Assembly (NCBI GenBank): GCA_964617585.1
Contig: CAZTXS010000005.1
Location: forward strand, 1-64,000
Direction: 5' to 3'
Origin: UMGS1601 sp964617585
GTDB lineage: Bacteria; Bacillota; Clostridia; Oscillospirales; Ruminococcaceae
DNA: 64,000 nucleotides
Positions 1-8,419 of this stretch are shown one piece after another. Position numbers and translations under genes: made by a program. Every line of letters begins with the position of its first letter. Within the stretch, counting starts at the first letter, position 1. The notes under the pieces were generated by a model. That model made no database searches. It was not told where the DNA came from and was given only the letters and a program-made list of their open reading frames with translations.

Positions 1-142
1 TTCAATAAGGGCTTGCCCGTCATTCAATGCGGCAAGGGTCGGCAGTGCCGACCGGCCGTTCAGTAAGGGATTGTATCCCGCTGCTGAACGGGTAATGAAA
101 CCCGCCGCCTATAGAGGCGGGGAATATCTTGCCTTAGTTATA
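1..142. repeat. Dispersed structured repeat, copy 1 (longer form)
   Basis: This element matches 56758-56862 over its whole length apart from a 36-nt segment (52-87) present only here. It can fold into several hairpins: GTCGGC (38-43) with GCCGAC (47-52); CCGTTCAG (56-63) with CTGAACGG (84-91), enclosing GGGA and TCCC; and CCGCCT (105-110) with AGGCGG (115-120). CTTGCC near position 13 could also pair with GGCAAG near 31. Its right end runs into the last codons and stop of pth, so pth ends inside the repeat. The left boundary is uncertain because the window starts here. No coding sequence is visible. It could be a MITE-like or REP-like element or a structured RNA 3' end. Both copies lie directly 3' of a minus-strand gene. 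Confidence 0.75.
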
Positions 143-757
143 TAAATTCATTGCTTTATCTATATTCTCCGAAACGATAAGCTCTAAAGCTTCCGCTGCC
201 TTTTCAAAAGCCGGTTCAAGAGCCTTTTTATCCTCCTCGCTGAACTTGGAAAGCACCCAGTCGGCAAGATTATAACGTGGATCGGGCTTCTTTCCCACTC
301 CGATTTTAATCCTGGGGAAATCTTCGCTTCCCGTCAGATCTATTATACTTTTTATTCCGTTATGACCTCCGTCCGAGCCTTTTCTGCGAATACGAAGCTT
401 CCCGGGTTCAAGCAAAATATCATCATAAACCACTATAACATTTTCAATAGGGATTTTATAAAAGTTCATAGCCTGAACAACAGCTTCGCCGCTGTTATTC
501 ATATATGTCACAGGCTTTATGATAAGGCATCTTCTGCCTGAAAGCATGGCTTCTCCTGTCTTTGATTTGAACCTAGCCTGAGAAACTTCAAAACCTTTTT
601 TTTCGGCAAGCTTATCTATACACATAAAGCCGGCGTTATGCCTGGTTTCTCTATATTCAAGACCGAAATTCCCCAGCCCGGCTATAATATATTCTATTTT
701 TCCTTTTGATGAATTTTCTCCGTTTTCTAATTTTTTAAATATATCCCAAATGCTCAT
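134..757 (-). CDS. pth: Peptidyl-tRNA hydrolase
   Basis: The 207-residue product hydrolyses the ester bond of peptidyl-tRNAs that drop off ribosomes, so the tRNA can be recycled in the cytosol. Family motifs are clear: IIAGLGN at residues 24-30, the catalytic histidine H40 in TRHNAGF, TYMNNSG near 84-90, YDD near 111-113, and GGHNGIKS near 130-137. N30, N87, D112 and N133 match the substrate-binding positions of E. coli Pth. The start has AAGGAG eight bases upstream. About 20 extra residues precede the usual N-terminus, which makes the protein slightly long. It follows glmU on the same strand after a 102-base gap that holds a hairpin. The stop codon lies inside the dispersed repeat. Confidence 0.96.
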   Translation of the reverse strand: MSIWDIFKKLENGENSSKGKIEYIIAGLGNFGLEYRETRHNAGFMCIDKLAEKKGFEVSQARFKSKTGEAMLSGRRCLIIKPVTYMNNSGEAVVQAMNFYKIPIENVIVVYDDILLEPGKLRIRRKGSDGGHNGIKSIIDLTGSEDFPRIKIGVGKKPDPRYNLADWVLSKFSEEDKKALEPAFEKAAEALELIVSENIDKAMNLYN

Positions 758-792
758 ATGCTTTTCTCCTTAACTTGTTTATACATCACTTT

Positions 793-822
793 AACCCCCG
801 TGACTTCAAACGACAGGGGGTT
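793..822. other. Intergenic hairpin between glmU and pth
   Basis: AACCCCC (793-799) pairs with GGGGGTT (816-822) around a 16-base loop. On the plus strand TTAAG follows, which is a poor U-tract. On the minus strand, the direction of glmU and pth, no T-run follows. It is therefore more likely a processing or stabilising hairpin, or a weak terminator, than a strong intrinsic terminator. Confidence 0.4.
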
Positions 823-859
823 TTAAGTTCTATATTAAACTTTAAACGCTTAGAATAAA

Positions 860-2281
860 TTACTTATCCTTATTCTTTTCACGTTCAGCCTTTTCTTTAG
901 CTATTTTTTCATTTCTGTTCTTTAACATTCTTTCTGCATAGCCTTCTTTTATAACTCCTTGACCTCGCTCAATTAATAAGGCTCCGTCTGGAATGTCTTT
1001 TGTAACTGTAGAGCCTGCCGCTGTGTATGCGTTGTTTCCGACCTTGACAGGGGCGATAAGGTTTGTATTGCAGCCGATAAACGAGTTGTCGCCTATAATT
1101 GTCCTGAACTTTTTATCTCCGTTATAGTTTGCTGTAGTAACGCCGCAGCCGAGATTTACATTTTCACCTACATCGCTGTCGCCGACATATGTAAGGTGAG
1201 CGACAGCAGTACCTTCGCCTATGTTTGAATTTTTAACCTCGACGAAATCTCCTATTTTAACTCCGTTTCCGATATTAGAATTAGGTCTGAGCTGAACCCA
1301 AGGTCCTATTGTCACGCTGTTTCCAATAACGCTTTGATTGGCGACGACATTGTTAAGCTTAGTATCCCGTCCGACCTTTGTGTCGCTGAGGTATGTGTTA
1401 GGACCGATTTCACAACCGTTACCGATTTCGGTGCTGCCCTTTAAAATAACTCCTGCGTGGATAACGGTTCCTGCTCCTATTTTAACGCTGTTTGATATGG
1501 TTACGCCGTCGGTGCAGGTAAATTCTATACCGTTGTCAAGGTGATTGTTTATAATCTGCTCTCTTGCAACATTATTAAGGCGGAGAAGCCCTCTTCTGTC
1601 GTTAGCCCCAAGGGAAACGTTTTCGTTATCAGATATATAAGCGTCAGCCGATTTCCCTTTTTCTATAAGCAGGGAAATGCAGTCGGTCAAATAATATTCA
1701 CCCTGAGCATTATCCGGTTTTATTTCAAACAAAACGTCTAAAAGGTCCTTAGTCCTGAACCAGAAACAGCCTGAATTTATTTCTTTGATTTTTCTTTGTT
1801 CTTCAGTGCAGTCTTTTTCTTCGACAATGCCTGCAATGCCGTTATCGGTTCTTATAATTCTTCCATAGCCGTACGGCTTGTCAATAAGCGACGTGACTAC
1901 CGTAACCGATAGATTTTTTTCTTCATGAAGCTTTAAAGCGCCGTTAATTGTCTTTTTATCTATGAATGGAGCGTCGCCGCAGAGTACAAGAGTATTGCCG
2001 CTTATATTTTCTCTTAAGAAATTAACAGCCTGCATAACTGCATGACCTGTTCCTAATCTGTCTGCCTGAAGAACAGTCTGATACTTTCCGTCAAGAAAGC
2101 TCTCTATATATTCGCCGGCAAAGCCTTTTACAACGCATATATTGTTTAAGCCTGCGCTTTCACAAGCTTCGATAACCCAGCCGAGCATTGGTTTTCCAAG
2201 CACCTCGCATAAGGCTTTCGGCATATCTGTTTTCATTCGTTTACCTTGTCCCCCGGCAAGAATAACAACAGAGTTCTTCAT
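860..2281 (-). CDS. glmU: Bifunctional GlmU: UDP-GlcNAc pyrophosphorylase / glucosamine-1-P acetyltransferase
   Basis: GlmU acetylates glucosamine-1-phosphate and then couples it to UTP, giving UDP-GlcNAc for peptidoglycan and other envelope polymers. The 473-residue protein has the N-terminal nucleotidyltransferase motif LAGGQGKRM at residues 8-16, then a left-handed beta-helix rich in hexapeptide repeats (IGAGTVIH, IGNGCEIGP) and a C-terminal lysine-rich tail. A start 15 codons upstream (2326) is possible, but that ATG overlaps the -10 of a good promoter and has no ribosome binding site. The ATG at 2281 has GGGG about ten bases upstream and fits the family N-terminus, so I chose it. B. subtilis has prs between glmU and pth; here the two are adjacent. 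Confidence 0.95.
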   Translation of the reverse strand: MKNSVVILAGGQGKRMKTDMPKALCEVLGKPMLGWVIEACESAGLNNICVVKGFAGEYIESFLDGKYQTVLQADRLGTGHAVMQAVNFLRENISGNTLVLCGDAPFIDKKTINGALKLHEEKNLSVTVVTSLIDKPYGYGRIIRTDNGIAGIVEEKDCTEEQRKIKEINSGCFWFRTKDLLDVLFEIKPDNAQGEYYLTDCISLLIEKGKSADAYISDNENVSLGANDRRGLLRLNNVAREQIINNHLDNGIEFTCTDGVTISNSVKIGAGTVIHAGVILKGSTEIGNGCEIGPNTYLSDTKVGRDTKLNNVVANQSVIGNSVTIGPWVQLRPNSNIGNGVKIGDFVEVKNSNIGEGTAVAHLTYVGDSDVGENVNLGCGVTTANYNGDKKFRTIIGDNSFIGCNTNLIAPVKVGNNAYTAAGSTVTKDIPDGALLIERGQGVIKEGYAERMLKNRNEKIAKEKAEREKNKDK

Positions 2282-2324
2282 ATTATTTGTCCCCATTTCA
2301 AAATTATTTGTGTTTGTATTTTTC

Positions 2325-2353
2325 ATTATACAATATAATTTTGTCGTTTACAA
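2325..2353 (-). promoter_or_regulatory. Sigma-A-type promoter for glmU-pth
   Basis: On the minus strand TTGTAA (2348-2353) and TATAAT (2325-2330) are separated by exactly 17 bases. A start near 2318 would give a leader of about 37 bases before the ATG at 2281. It lies back to back with the ppdK promoter. Confidence 0.7.
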
Positions 2354-2459
2354 CTCTAATTTCTCCTTTTTTATGTATATCTAACAAAAAAGTTAAAAAA
2401 TATTTTCCTCAATTTTGAATACAAATTTCCAAAAAGGACTAGTATTTTATAAAGAAATC

Positions 2460-2468
2460 TGTTATAAT
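2460..2468 (+). promoter_or_regulatory. Extended -10 promoter for ppdK
   Basis: TGT directly before TATAAT (2463-2468) makes a consensus extended -10. No good -35 is seen 17 bases upstream, as is common for extended -10 promoters. The leader of about 70 bases contains AGGTCA and TGACCT, which can form a small hairpin before the GGAGGT ribosome binding site. Confidence 0.6.
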
Positions 2469-2544
2469 TAATGTATGTCCGTCAAGGTCATGGCTATGTT
2501 TGACCTGATTCGGAAGAATTATATTTTTTTGGAGGTAGATACCA

Positions 2545-5178
2545 ATGAGCAAAAAATGGGTTTATTTATTCTCAGAGGGCGACGCTACTATGAGAGAACT
2601 TCTCGGCGGTAAGGGCGCAAACCTTGCTGAGATGACAAAACTCGGACTTCCTGTTCCGCAGGGCTTTACTATTTCGACTGAGGCTTGTACTCAATATTAT
2701 GAGGACGGCAGACAGATCAATGATGAAATTCAAGCACAGATTATGGAGTATATTGGAAAAATGGAGGAGATCACCGGAAAGAAATTCGGCGATAACGAAA
2801 ATCCTCTGCTTGTTTCGGTTCGTTCAGGAGCTCGTGCTTCAATGCCGGGTATGATGGATACAATCTTAAATCTCGGTCTTAACGAACAGGTTGTTGAAGT
2901 TATGGCTGAAAAGTCAAACAATCCTCGCTGGGCTTGGGACTGCTACAGAAGATTCATTCAGATGTATTCCGACGTAGTTATGGAAGTCGGCAAGAAATAC
3001 TTTGAAGAGCTTATTGACGAAATGAAAACTAAGAAGGGAGTTACTCAGGACGTTGAGCTTACGGCTGACGATCTTAAAGAGCTTGCTTCACAGTTCAAGG
3101 CTGAATACAAATCTAAAATCGGAAAGGACTTCCCAACCGATCCTGTTGAGCAGCTCATGGGAGCGGTTAAGGCAGTATTCCGTTCATGGGATAACCCTCG
3201 TGCCAACGTTTACCGCCGTGACAACGATATTCCTTATTCATGGGGTACCGCTGTAAACGTACAGATGATGGCGTTCGGTAACATGGGCGACGACTGCGGT
3301 ACGGGAGTTGCATTTACACGTGACCCTGCAACAGGAGCTAAAGGTCTTTTCGGAGAGTTCCTTACAAACGCTCAGGGCGAGGACGTTGTTGCCGGTGTTC
3401 GTACTCCTATGCACATTACTGAAATGGAACAGAAATTTCCTGAGGCTTTCGTTCAGTTTAAGGACGTTTGCTCAAGACTGGAAGAACACTATAGAGATAT
3501 GCAGGACATGGAGTTTACCGTTGAACACGGAAAGCTGTTCATGCTTCAGACAAGAAACGGTAAGAGAACAGCTCAGGCTGCTTTAAAGATTGCCTGTGAC
3601 CTCGTTGACGAGGGAATGAGAAACGAAAAAGAAGCAGTTGCTATGATCGACCCGAGAAACCTTGACACTTTGCTTCACCCGCAGTTTGACGCTAAGGAGC
3701 TTAAGGCTGCAACACCTATGGGCAAGGGTCTCGGAGCTTCACCGGGAGCTGCTTGCGGTAAAATAGTATTCACTGCTGAGGACGCTGAAGAATGGAACGC
3801 TAAGGGCGAAAAGGTTGTTTTGGTTCGTCTGGAAACTTCACCTGAGGATATTACAGGTATGAAAGCTTCACAGGGTATTCTTACAGTTCGCGGAGGTATG
3901 ACTTCTCATGCTGCTGTTGTTGCCCGTGGTATGGGTACCTGCTGTGTATCAGGATGTTCTGAAATCGTTATGGACGAGGAGAACAAGAAGTTCACTCTTG
4001 CAGGTAAGACATTCACTGAAGGCGACTACATCTCAATAGACGGTTCTACAGGTAATATATACGACGGTATTATTCCTACTGTTGACGCTACAATCGCAGG
4101 CGAGTTCGGCAGAATCATGGGCTGGGCTGATAAGTACAGAGAGCTTAAGGTAAGAACCAATGCAGATACTCCTGCCGACGCTAAGAAAGCAAGAGAACTC
4201 GGCGCTGAGGGTATCGGTCTTTGCCGTACAGAGCATATGTTCTTTGAAACTGACAGAATTGCTGCTTTCAGAGAGATGATCTGCTCGGATACAGTTGAGG
4301 AAAGAGAAGCTGCTTTGGCTAAGATTCTTCCTATGCAGCAGGCTGACTTTGAGGCTCTTTACGAGGCTCTCGAGGGCAACCCTGTAACAATCAGATTCTT
4401 AGATCCGCCGCTTCATGAGTTCGTTCCTACAGAGGAAGCTGACATTGAAGCTTTGGCTGAGGCTCAGGGCAAGAGCGTTGAAGATATTAAAGCAATCATC
4501 GCTTCACTTCACGAGTTTAACCCGATGATGGGTCACCGCGGATGCCGCCTTGCTGTAACTTATCCTGAAATTGCAAAGATGCAGACAAGCGCTGTTATCC
4601 GTGCTGCAATTAACGTTAAGAAAGCGCATCCTGACTGGACAATAGTTCCTGAAATAATGATTCCGCTCGTAGGAGATGTTAAAGAACTAAAGGTTGTTAA
4701 GAAGATAGTTGTTGAAACTGCTGACGCTGAAATCGCTGCAGCAGGCGCTGATCTCAAGTACGAGGTTGGTACTATGATTGAGATTCCGAGAGCTGCTTTG
4801 ACGGCTGATGAAATTGCGTCGGAAGCTGACTTCTTCTGCTTTGGTACTAACGACCTCACTCAGATGACATTCGGCTTCTCAAGAGATGACGCCGGCAAGT
4901 TCCTTGACGCATACTATGACGCTAAGATTTTTGAGTCTGATCCATTTGCAAGACTTGACCAGAGCGGTGTTGGAAAACTCATGGATATGGCTATCAAGCT
5001 TGGTAAGCCTGTTAATCCGAATCTCCACATCGGTATCTGCGGAGAGCACGGCGGCGATCCGACATCCGTTGAGTTCTGTCATAATATCGGACTTGACTAT
5101 GTATCATGCTCACCGTTCCGTGTGCCTATTGCAAGATTAGCTGCGGCACAGGCGGCTATCGCAAATCCGAGAAAGTAA
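2545..5178 (+). CDS. ppdK: Pyruvate, phosphate dikinase
   Basis: PPDK interconverts ATP, phosphate and pyruvate with AMP, diphosphate and PEP. In anaerobic Clostridia it works in PPi-linked glycolysis or gluconeogenesis. The 877 residues match the family's usual length. In order they show the ATP-grasp N-terminal domain (GGKGANLAEM near residue 22, SVRSGARASMPGMMDT near 90), the swivelling phosphohistidine domain with the catalytic-His motif GGMTSHAAVVARGMG near residue 455, and the C-terminal PEP/pyruvate TIM barrel (GIGLCRTEHMF, FGTNDLTQMT, GICGEHGGDP). GGAGGT sits ten bases before the ATG. It is a single-gene unit with its own promoter and terminator. Codon usage looks more biased than in its neighbours, as expected for a highly expressed gene. 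Confidence 0.98.
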   Translation: MSKKWVYLFSEGDATMRELLGGKGANLAEMTKLGLPVPQGFTISTEACTQYYEDGRQINDEIQAQIMEYIGKMEEITGKKFGDNENPLLVSVRSGARASMPGMMDTILNLGLNEQVVEVMAEKSNNPRWAWDCYRRFIQMYSDVVMEVGKKYFEELIDEMKTKKGVTQDVELTADDLKELASQFKAEYKSKIGKDFPTDPVEQLMGAVKAVFRSWDNPRANVYRRDNDIPYSWGTAVNVQMMAFGNMGDDCGTGVAFTRDPATGAKGLFGEFLTNAQGEDVVAGVRTPMHITEMEQKFPEAFVQFKDVCSRLEEHYRDMQDMEFTVEHGKLFMLQTRNGKRTAQAALKIACDLVDEGMRNEKEAVAMIDPRNLDTLLHPQFDAKELKAATPMGKGLGASPGAACGKIVFTAEDAEEWNAKGEKVVLVRLETSPEDITGMKASQGILTVRGGMTSHAAVVARGMGTCCVSGCSEIVMDEENKKFTLAGKTFTEGDYISIDGSTGNIYDGIIPTVDATIAGEFGRIMGWADKYRELKVRTNADTPADAKKARELGAEGIGLCRTEHMFFETDRIAAFREMICSDTVEEREAALAKILPMQQADFEALYEALEGNPVTIRFLDPPLHEFVPTEEADIEALAEAQGKSVEDIKAIIASLHEFNPMMGHRGCRLAVTYPEIAKMQTSAVIRAAINVKKAHPDWTIVPEIMIPLVGDVKELKVVKKIVVETADAEIAAAGADLKYEVGTMIEIPRAALTADEIASEADFFCFGTNDLTQMTFGFSRDDAGKFLDAYYDAKIFESDPFARLDQSGVGKLMDMAIKLGKPVNPNLHIGICGEHGGDPTSVEFCHNIGLDYVSCSPFRVPIARLAAAQAAIANPRK

Positions 5179-5268
5179 TTTAATTATTATTAAACAACAC
5201 TCCAATTTGTTATTTTTTTCAAGAAAATATATCTTAGAAGCTTTTGCTTTTAAGGTTTCAGCTTGTCG

Positions 5269-5298
5269 AAAAAAGTCCGGTAAAAGCCGGGCTTTTTT
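5269..5298 (+). terminator. Intrinsic terminator of ppdK
   Basis: AAAAAAGTCCGG (5269-5280) pairs with CCGGGCTTTTTT (5287-5298), with one T-G pair. The T-run forms the downstream arm. It lies 91 bases after the ppdK stop. Confidence 0.85.
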
Positions 5299-5406
5299 CT
5301 TTGCGTTGCGGTATACTAGAAGCGGTGATAAAAATGCTTAAAAAGAACGTAAACAACAGAAGATAAGTAGAAATAATATGTTTGGAAGATTTAGTTCCAA
5401 CCTAAA
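5299..5406. other. Spacer between two terminators, no gene seen
   Basis: This stretch lies between the ppdK terminator and the facing terminator at 5407-5446. A 10-codon reading frame starts at 5335 after GGTGAT, but nothing about it resembles a gene. I see no other feature. Confidence 0.5.
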
Positions 5407-5446
5407 AAAGAACTACCATTTCCATCATCGGAAATGGTAGTTCTTT
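5407..5446 (-). terminator. Strong terminator of the rpsO-pnp-tRNA-Leu unit
   Basis: A perfect 17-bp stem (5407-5423 with 5430-5446) closes a six-base loop. On the minus strand the stem ends in TTCTTTTTTAGG, a good U-tract. On the plus strand no T-run follows. It therefore ends transcription coming from tRNA-Leu, and it faces the ppdK terminator. Confidence 0.85.
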
Positions 5447-5486
5447 GACATACTGAAGAAAGTTGAAAAATCAACCTTCTTTTATT

Positions 5487-5571
5487 TGGTGCGGATGAAG
5501 TGACTTGAACACTCACGAGTTACCTCACTAGAGCCTAAATCTAGCGCGTCTGCCAATTCCGCCACATCCGC
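5487..5571 (-). tRNA. tRNA-Leu (anticodon UAG)
   Basis: The minus strand gives a complete cloverleaf. The acceptor stem GCGGATG pairs with CATCCGC, followed by the discriminator A and an encoded CCA (5487-5489). The anticodon stem CTAGA/TCTAG holds the loop TTTAGGC, so the anticodon is UAG, reading CUN leucine codons. The long variable arm expected of a class II leucine tRNA is present, as is the T-loop TTCAAGT. It lies just downstream of pnp and ahead of the 5407-5446 terminator, so it may be co-transcribed with pnp. Confidence 0.95.
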
Positions 5572-5705
5572 ATATTTTAAGCCGTTCTTTCAAACGACTT
5601 AAATATTTTATCATAGCAAAAACCTTTTGTCAATACTTATTTATCAATACAAAAGCGCTTGCAGAAAGCACATTCCGCAAACGCTTGTTTTAATTTTTAT
5701 TCGCT

Positions 5706-7817
5706 TTAATTAGATTTTTTAGCTTCAATATCAGCTAATGCGTCTTTTCTTGAAAGATTGATTCTTCCCTGATCGTCAATTTCCATTACCTTTACAACAA
5801 TTTCATCACCTATTGAAACAACGTCCTCAACCCTGTTTACTCTTTCTTTATCAAGCTTTGATATGTGAACTAAACCGTCTTTACCCGGAGCTATCTCAAC
5901 AAACGCTCCGAAGTTCATTATTCTGACTACCTTACCTCTGTATATAGAGCCTATCTCCGGATCGTTCGCTATAGTATCAATAATTGAAACAGCCGCCTGA
6001 CATTTCTCCATGTCAAGACCTGAAACAAATACATTTCCGTCCTCTTCAATATCAATCTTACAGTCGCATTCAGCGGCAATCTTCTGAATTACCTTTCCGC
6101 CCGAACCGATAACATCTCTGATCTTATCAACAGGAACCTTTGTATTAAACATCTTAGGAGCCCACTTATTAACCGTAGGTCTTGGCTCTGCGATAGCCTT
6201 CAGCATTATTTCATCTAAAATATAATCACGAGCCTTGTGAGTCTTTGCAAAAGCTTCTCTTATAATTTCAGGAGTAAGTCCGTCAACCTTAATATCAACC
6301 TGAATAGCTGTGATACCCTTCTTTGTTCCGCCGACTTTAAAGTCCATATCGCCGTAGAAATCCTCAAGTCCCTGAATATCAACCATGGTCTGGAAGCTTC
6401 CGTCGTCCTTTGTTATAAGACCGCAGGAAATACCTGCAACAGGAGCTTTAATCGGAACTCCTGCGTCCATAAGCGCAAGTGTTGAACCGCAGATAGATCC
6501 CTGTGAGGTCGAACCGTTTGAAGAAAGCACCTCGGAAACCATCCTGATAGCATATGGGAAGTCCTCAACGCTGGGTATTACCGGAACAAGAGCCTTTTCA
6601 GCCAAAGCGCCGTGTCCTACCTCTCTTCTTCCCGGTCCTCTTGAAGGTCTTGTTTCGCCTACAGAATATGACGGGAAATTATAGTGATGAATGTATCTCT
6701 TTGAAACCTCTTCGTCTAAGCCGTCCAGCTTCTGAGCGTCGCTCACAGGACCGAGAGTACATATTGTCATTACCTGAGTTTGTCCTCTTGTAAACAGTCC
6801 TGAACCGTGAACTCTGGGAAGCATTCCTACTTCGGCTGCAAGCGGTCTGATTTCGTCTAAGCCTCGTCCGTCAACCCTTTTGCCTTCATATAGCCATTCT
6901 CTTACAATCTTCTTCTGAAGCTTGTATATAATCTCGTCGATCATAACTGCATTTTCTTTTTCCTCATCGTCGAACTTTTCATGAATAGCGTCTATAATAG
7001 GCTGCAATCTTGCGTCACGAACATTCTTATCATTAGTGTCAAGCGCAAACTTCACATCCTCTGACGCAAACTCCTCAATCTTATCAAACAGATCATGGTC
7101 GACTTCCTGCGACTCAAACTCAAACTTAGGCTTGCCGATTTCTTTCTGAATATCTGAAATGAATGCAACCATCTTCTTGATTTCTTCATGACCTTTCAAT
7201 ATAGCCTCAAGCATCGTATCATCGTCAACCTCGTCAGCGCCTGCTTCAATCATAACGATTTTTTCCGCCGAGCCTGCAACAGTCAGGTTAAGATGATTAT
7301 TCTCTCTCTGCTCCAAAGTAGGATTAAGAACAATTTCACCATCAACAAGTCCTACGCTCAAGCCTGCAATAGGTCCGTTAAAAGGAATATCCGAAATTGA
7401 AATAGCGACAGACGCTGCAATCATTCCCGCAACCTCCGGAGAATTATCAGGGTCAACTGCAAGAACCGTCATAACAACAGAAACATCGTTTCTCATATCC
7501 TTCGGGAACAGAGGTCTTATCTGTCTGTCAACCATTCTGGATGTTAAAATCGCCTTATCAGCCGGCTTTCCCTCTCTCTTTAAAAACGAACCCGGTATCT
7601 TTCCGACTGAATAAAGTCTTTCCTCAAAGTCAACCGACAGAGGGAAAAAGTCTATTCCCTCTCTGGGCTTTGCCGAAGCGGTTACGTTCGCCATAACGAC
7701 AGTTTCACCGTATCTGACCCAGCAAGAGCCGTTTGAAAGCTCGCACGTTTTTCCTGTTTCCACAACAAGCGGTCTGCCTGCAAAAACAGTTTCAAAGGTT
7801 CTGTAATTCTCAAACAT
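5706..7817 (-). CDS. pnp: Polyribonucleotide nucleotidyltransferase (PNPase)
   Basis: PNPase degrades RNA phosphorolytically from the 3' end and takes part in mRNA turnover. The 703 residues carry two RNase PH-like halves: the first from FETVFAGRPL onward, the second including RGQTQVMTICTLGP and the GRREVGHGALAEKAL region. A KH domain with the loop IGSGGKVIQKI lies near residue 565 and a C-terminal S1 domain (GKVVRIMNFGAFVEIAPG) near residue 625. The start at 7817 has AAAAGGAG ten bases upstream. A TTG start 17 codons earlier adds a basic, non-family N-terminus and has no ribosome binding site. It follows rpsO after a hairpin, an arrangement in which PNPase often controls its own mRNA. Confidence 0.97.
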   Translation of the reverse strand: MFENYRTFETVFAGRPLVVETGKTCELSNGSCWVRYGETVVMANVTASAKPREGIDFFPLSVDFEERLYSVGKIPGSFLKREGKPADKAILTSRMVDRQIRPLFPKDMRNDVSVVMTVLAVDPDNSPEVAGMIAASVAISISDIPFNGPIAGLSVGLVDGEIVLNPTLEQRENNHLNLTVAGSAEKIVMIEAGADEVDDDTMLEAILKGHEEIKKMVAFISDIQKEIGKPKFEFESQEVDHDLFDKIEEFASEDVKFALDTNDKNVRDARLQPIIDAIHEKFDDEEKENAVMIDEIIYKLQKKIVREWLYEGKRVDGRGLDEIRPLAAEVGMLPRVHGSGLFTRGQTQVMTICTLGPVSDAQKLDGLDEEVSKRYIHHYNFPSYSVGETRPSRGPGRREVGHGALAEKALVPVIPSVEDFPYAIRMVSEVLSSNGSTSQGSICGSTLALMDAGVPIKAPVAGISCGLITKDDGSFQTMVDIQGLEDFYGDMDFKVGGTKKGITAIQVDIKVDGLTPEIIREAFAKTHKARDYILDEIMLKAIAEPRPTVNKWAPKMFNTKVPVDKIRDVIGSGGKVIQKIAAECDCKIDIEEDGNVFVSGLDMEKCQAAVSIIDTIANDPEIGSIYRGKVVRIMNFGAFVEIAPGKDGLVHISKLDKERVNRVEDVVSIGDEIVVKVMEIDDQGRINLSRKDALADIEAKKSN

Positions 7818-7936
7818 TTTAAAAACTCCTTTTCTTTTTATTAAATCTTTTGACAGGAGTTTTAGCAAAAAATACGGGATTTATTTATCATAAACCCTCT
7901 ATTTATTGCTAATCACTCACTGCCTTAATATACACC

Positions 7937-7969
7937 AAAAGGCAGACAGCGAATAACGCTTCTGCCTTA
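7937..7969 (-). terminator. rpsO-pnp intergenic hairpin (partial terminator or processing site)
   Basis: On the minus strand AAGGCAGA pairs with TCTGCCTT, and inside it AGCG pairs with CGCT with a single bulge, followed by TTTT then GG. The U-tract is short. It may partly terminate after rpsO, or be a cleavage site that separates rpsO from pnp mRNA, as known in other bacteria. Confidence 0.6.
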
Positions 7970-7983
7970 TTGATTACAAAAAT

Positions 7984-8250
7984 TTACTTACGTATGCCGA
8001 GCTTTTCGATAGTAGCTCTGTATCTTTCAACATCCTTTTTCTGAAGATAGCTTAAAAGATTTCTTCTCTTACCAACAAGCTTTAAAAGACCTCTTCTTGA
8101 GTGATGGTCTTTCTTGTGAACCTTTAGATGCTCGGTCAAATCATTAATCCTTCTTGTCAAAATAGCAATCTGTACCTCAGGTGAGCCCGTGTCTGTATCG
8201 TGCTTTCTGTTGGCTTCGATAACGGCTGTTTTTTCTTCTTTTCTGAGCAT
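7984..8250 (-). CDS. rpsO: 30S ribosomal protein S15
   Basis: S15 binds the 16S rRNA central domain early in 30S assembly. The 88-residue protein has the family length. It shows the signature region TGSPEVQIAILTRRI near residues 22-36, then DHHSRRGLLKLVGKRRNLL and a C-terminal YLQKKDVERY...LGIRK. AGAGGT precedes the ATG by about nine bases. It is the first gene of the rpsO-pnp pair and has a structured leader upstream that probably binds S15 itself. Confidence 0.98.
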   Translation of the reverse strand: MLRKEEKTAVIEANRKHDTDTGSPEVQIAILTRRINDLTEHLKVHKKDHHSRRGLLKLVGKRRNLLSYLQKKDVERYRATIEKLGIRK

Positions 8251-8289
8251 GAAAATGTACCTCTTTCCTTAAAAATTTCCTATGTCATA

Positions 8290-8334
8290 GATTACGGTAA
8301 AGATACTTCCCGCTTACGGGCATTCGCCGTAATC
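8290..8334 (-). promoter_or_regulatory. Structured rpsO leader, probable S15 autoregulatory element
   Basis: GATTACGG (8290-8297) pairs with CCGTAATC (8327-8334), and CCCG (8309-8312) pairs with CGGG (8317-8320) inside it. The structure lies in the 5' leader about 40 bases before the rpsO start. S15 represses its own translation through leader structures in several unrelated lineages. That this one does so is inference from position and structure. Confidence 0.55.
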
Positions 8335-8362
8335 CAAGATCATGGTTAATACAACGGTATAT

Positions 8363-8391
8363 ATGTTACCACAAACAATTTCAAAAGTAAA
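8363..8391 (-). promoter_or_regulatory. Promoter for rpsO-pnp
   Basis: TTTACT (8386-8391), a 17-base spacer and TAACAT (8363-8368) lie on the minus strand. TGG directly before the -10 makes it an extended -10. It places the structured leader downstream of the transcription start. Confidence 0.55.
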
Positions 8392-8419
8392 TAGATTTCA
8401 CAAATTATTAATAATTAGG

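Noticed and set aside
5335..5367. Ten-codon reading frame after GGTGAT between the two terminators
   Set aside because: It is too short, has no recognisable product and lies between terminators.
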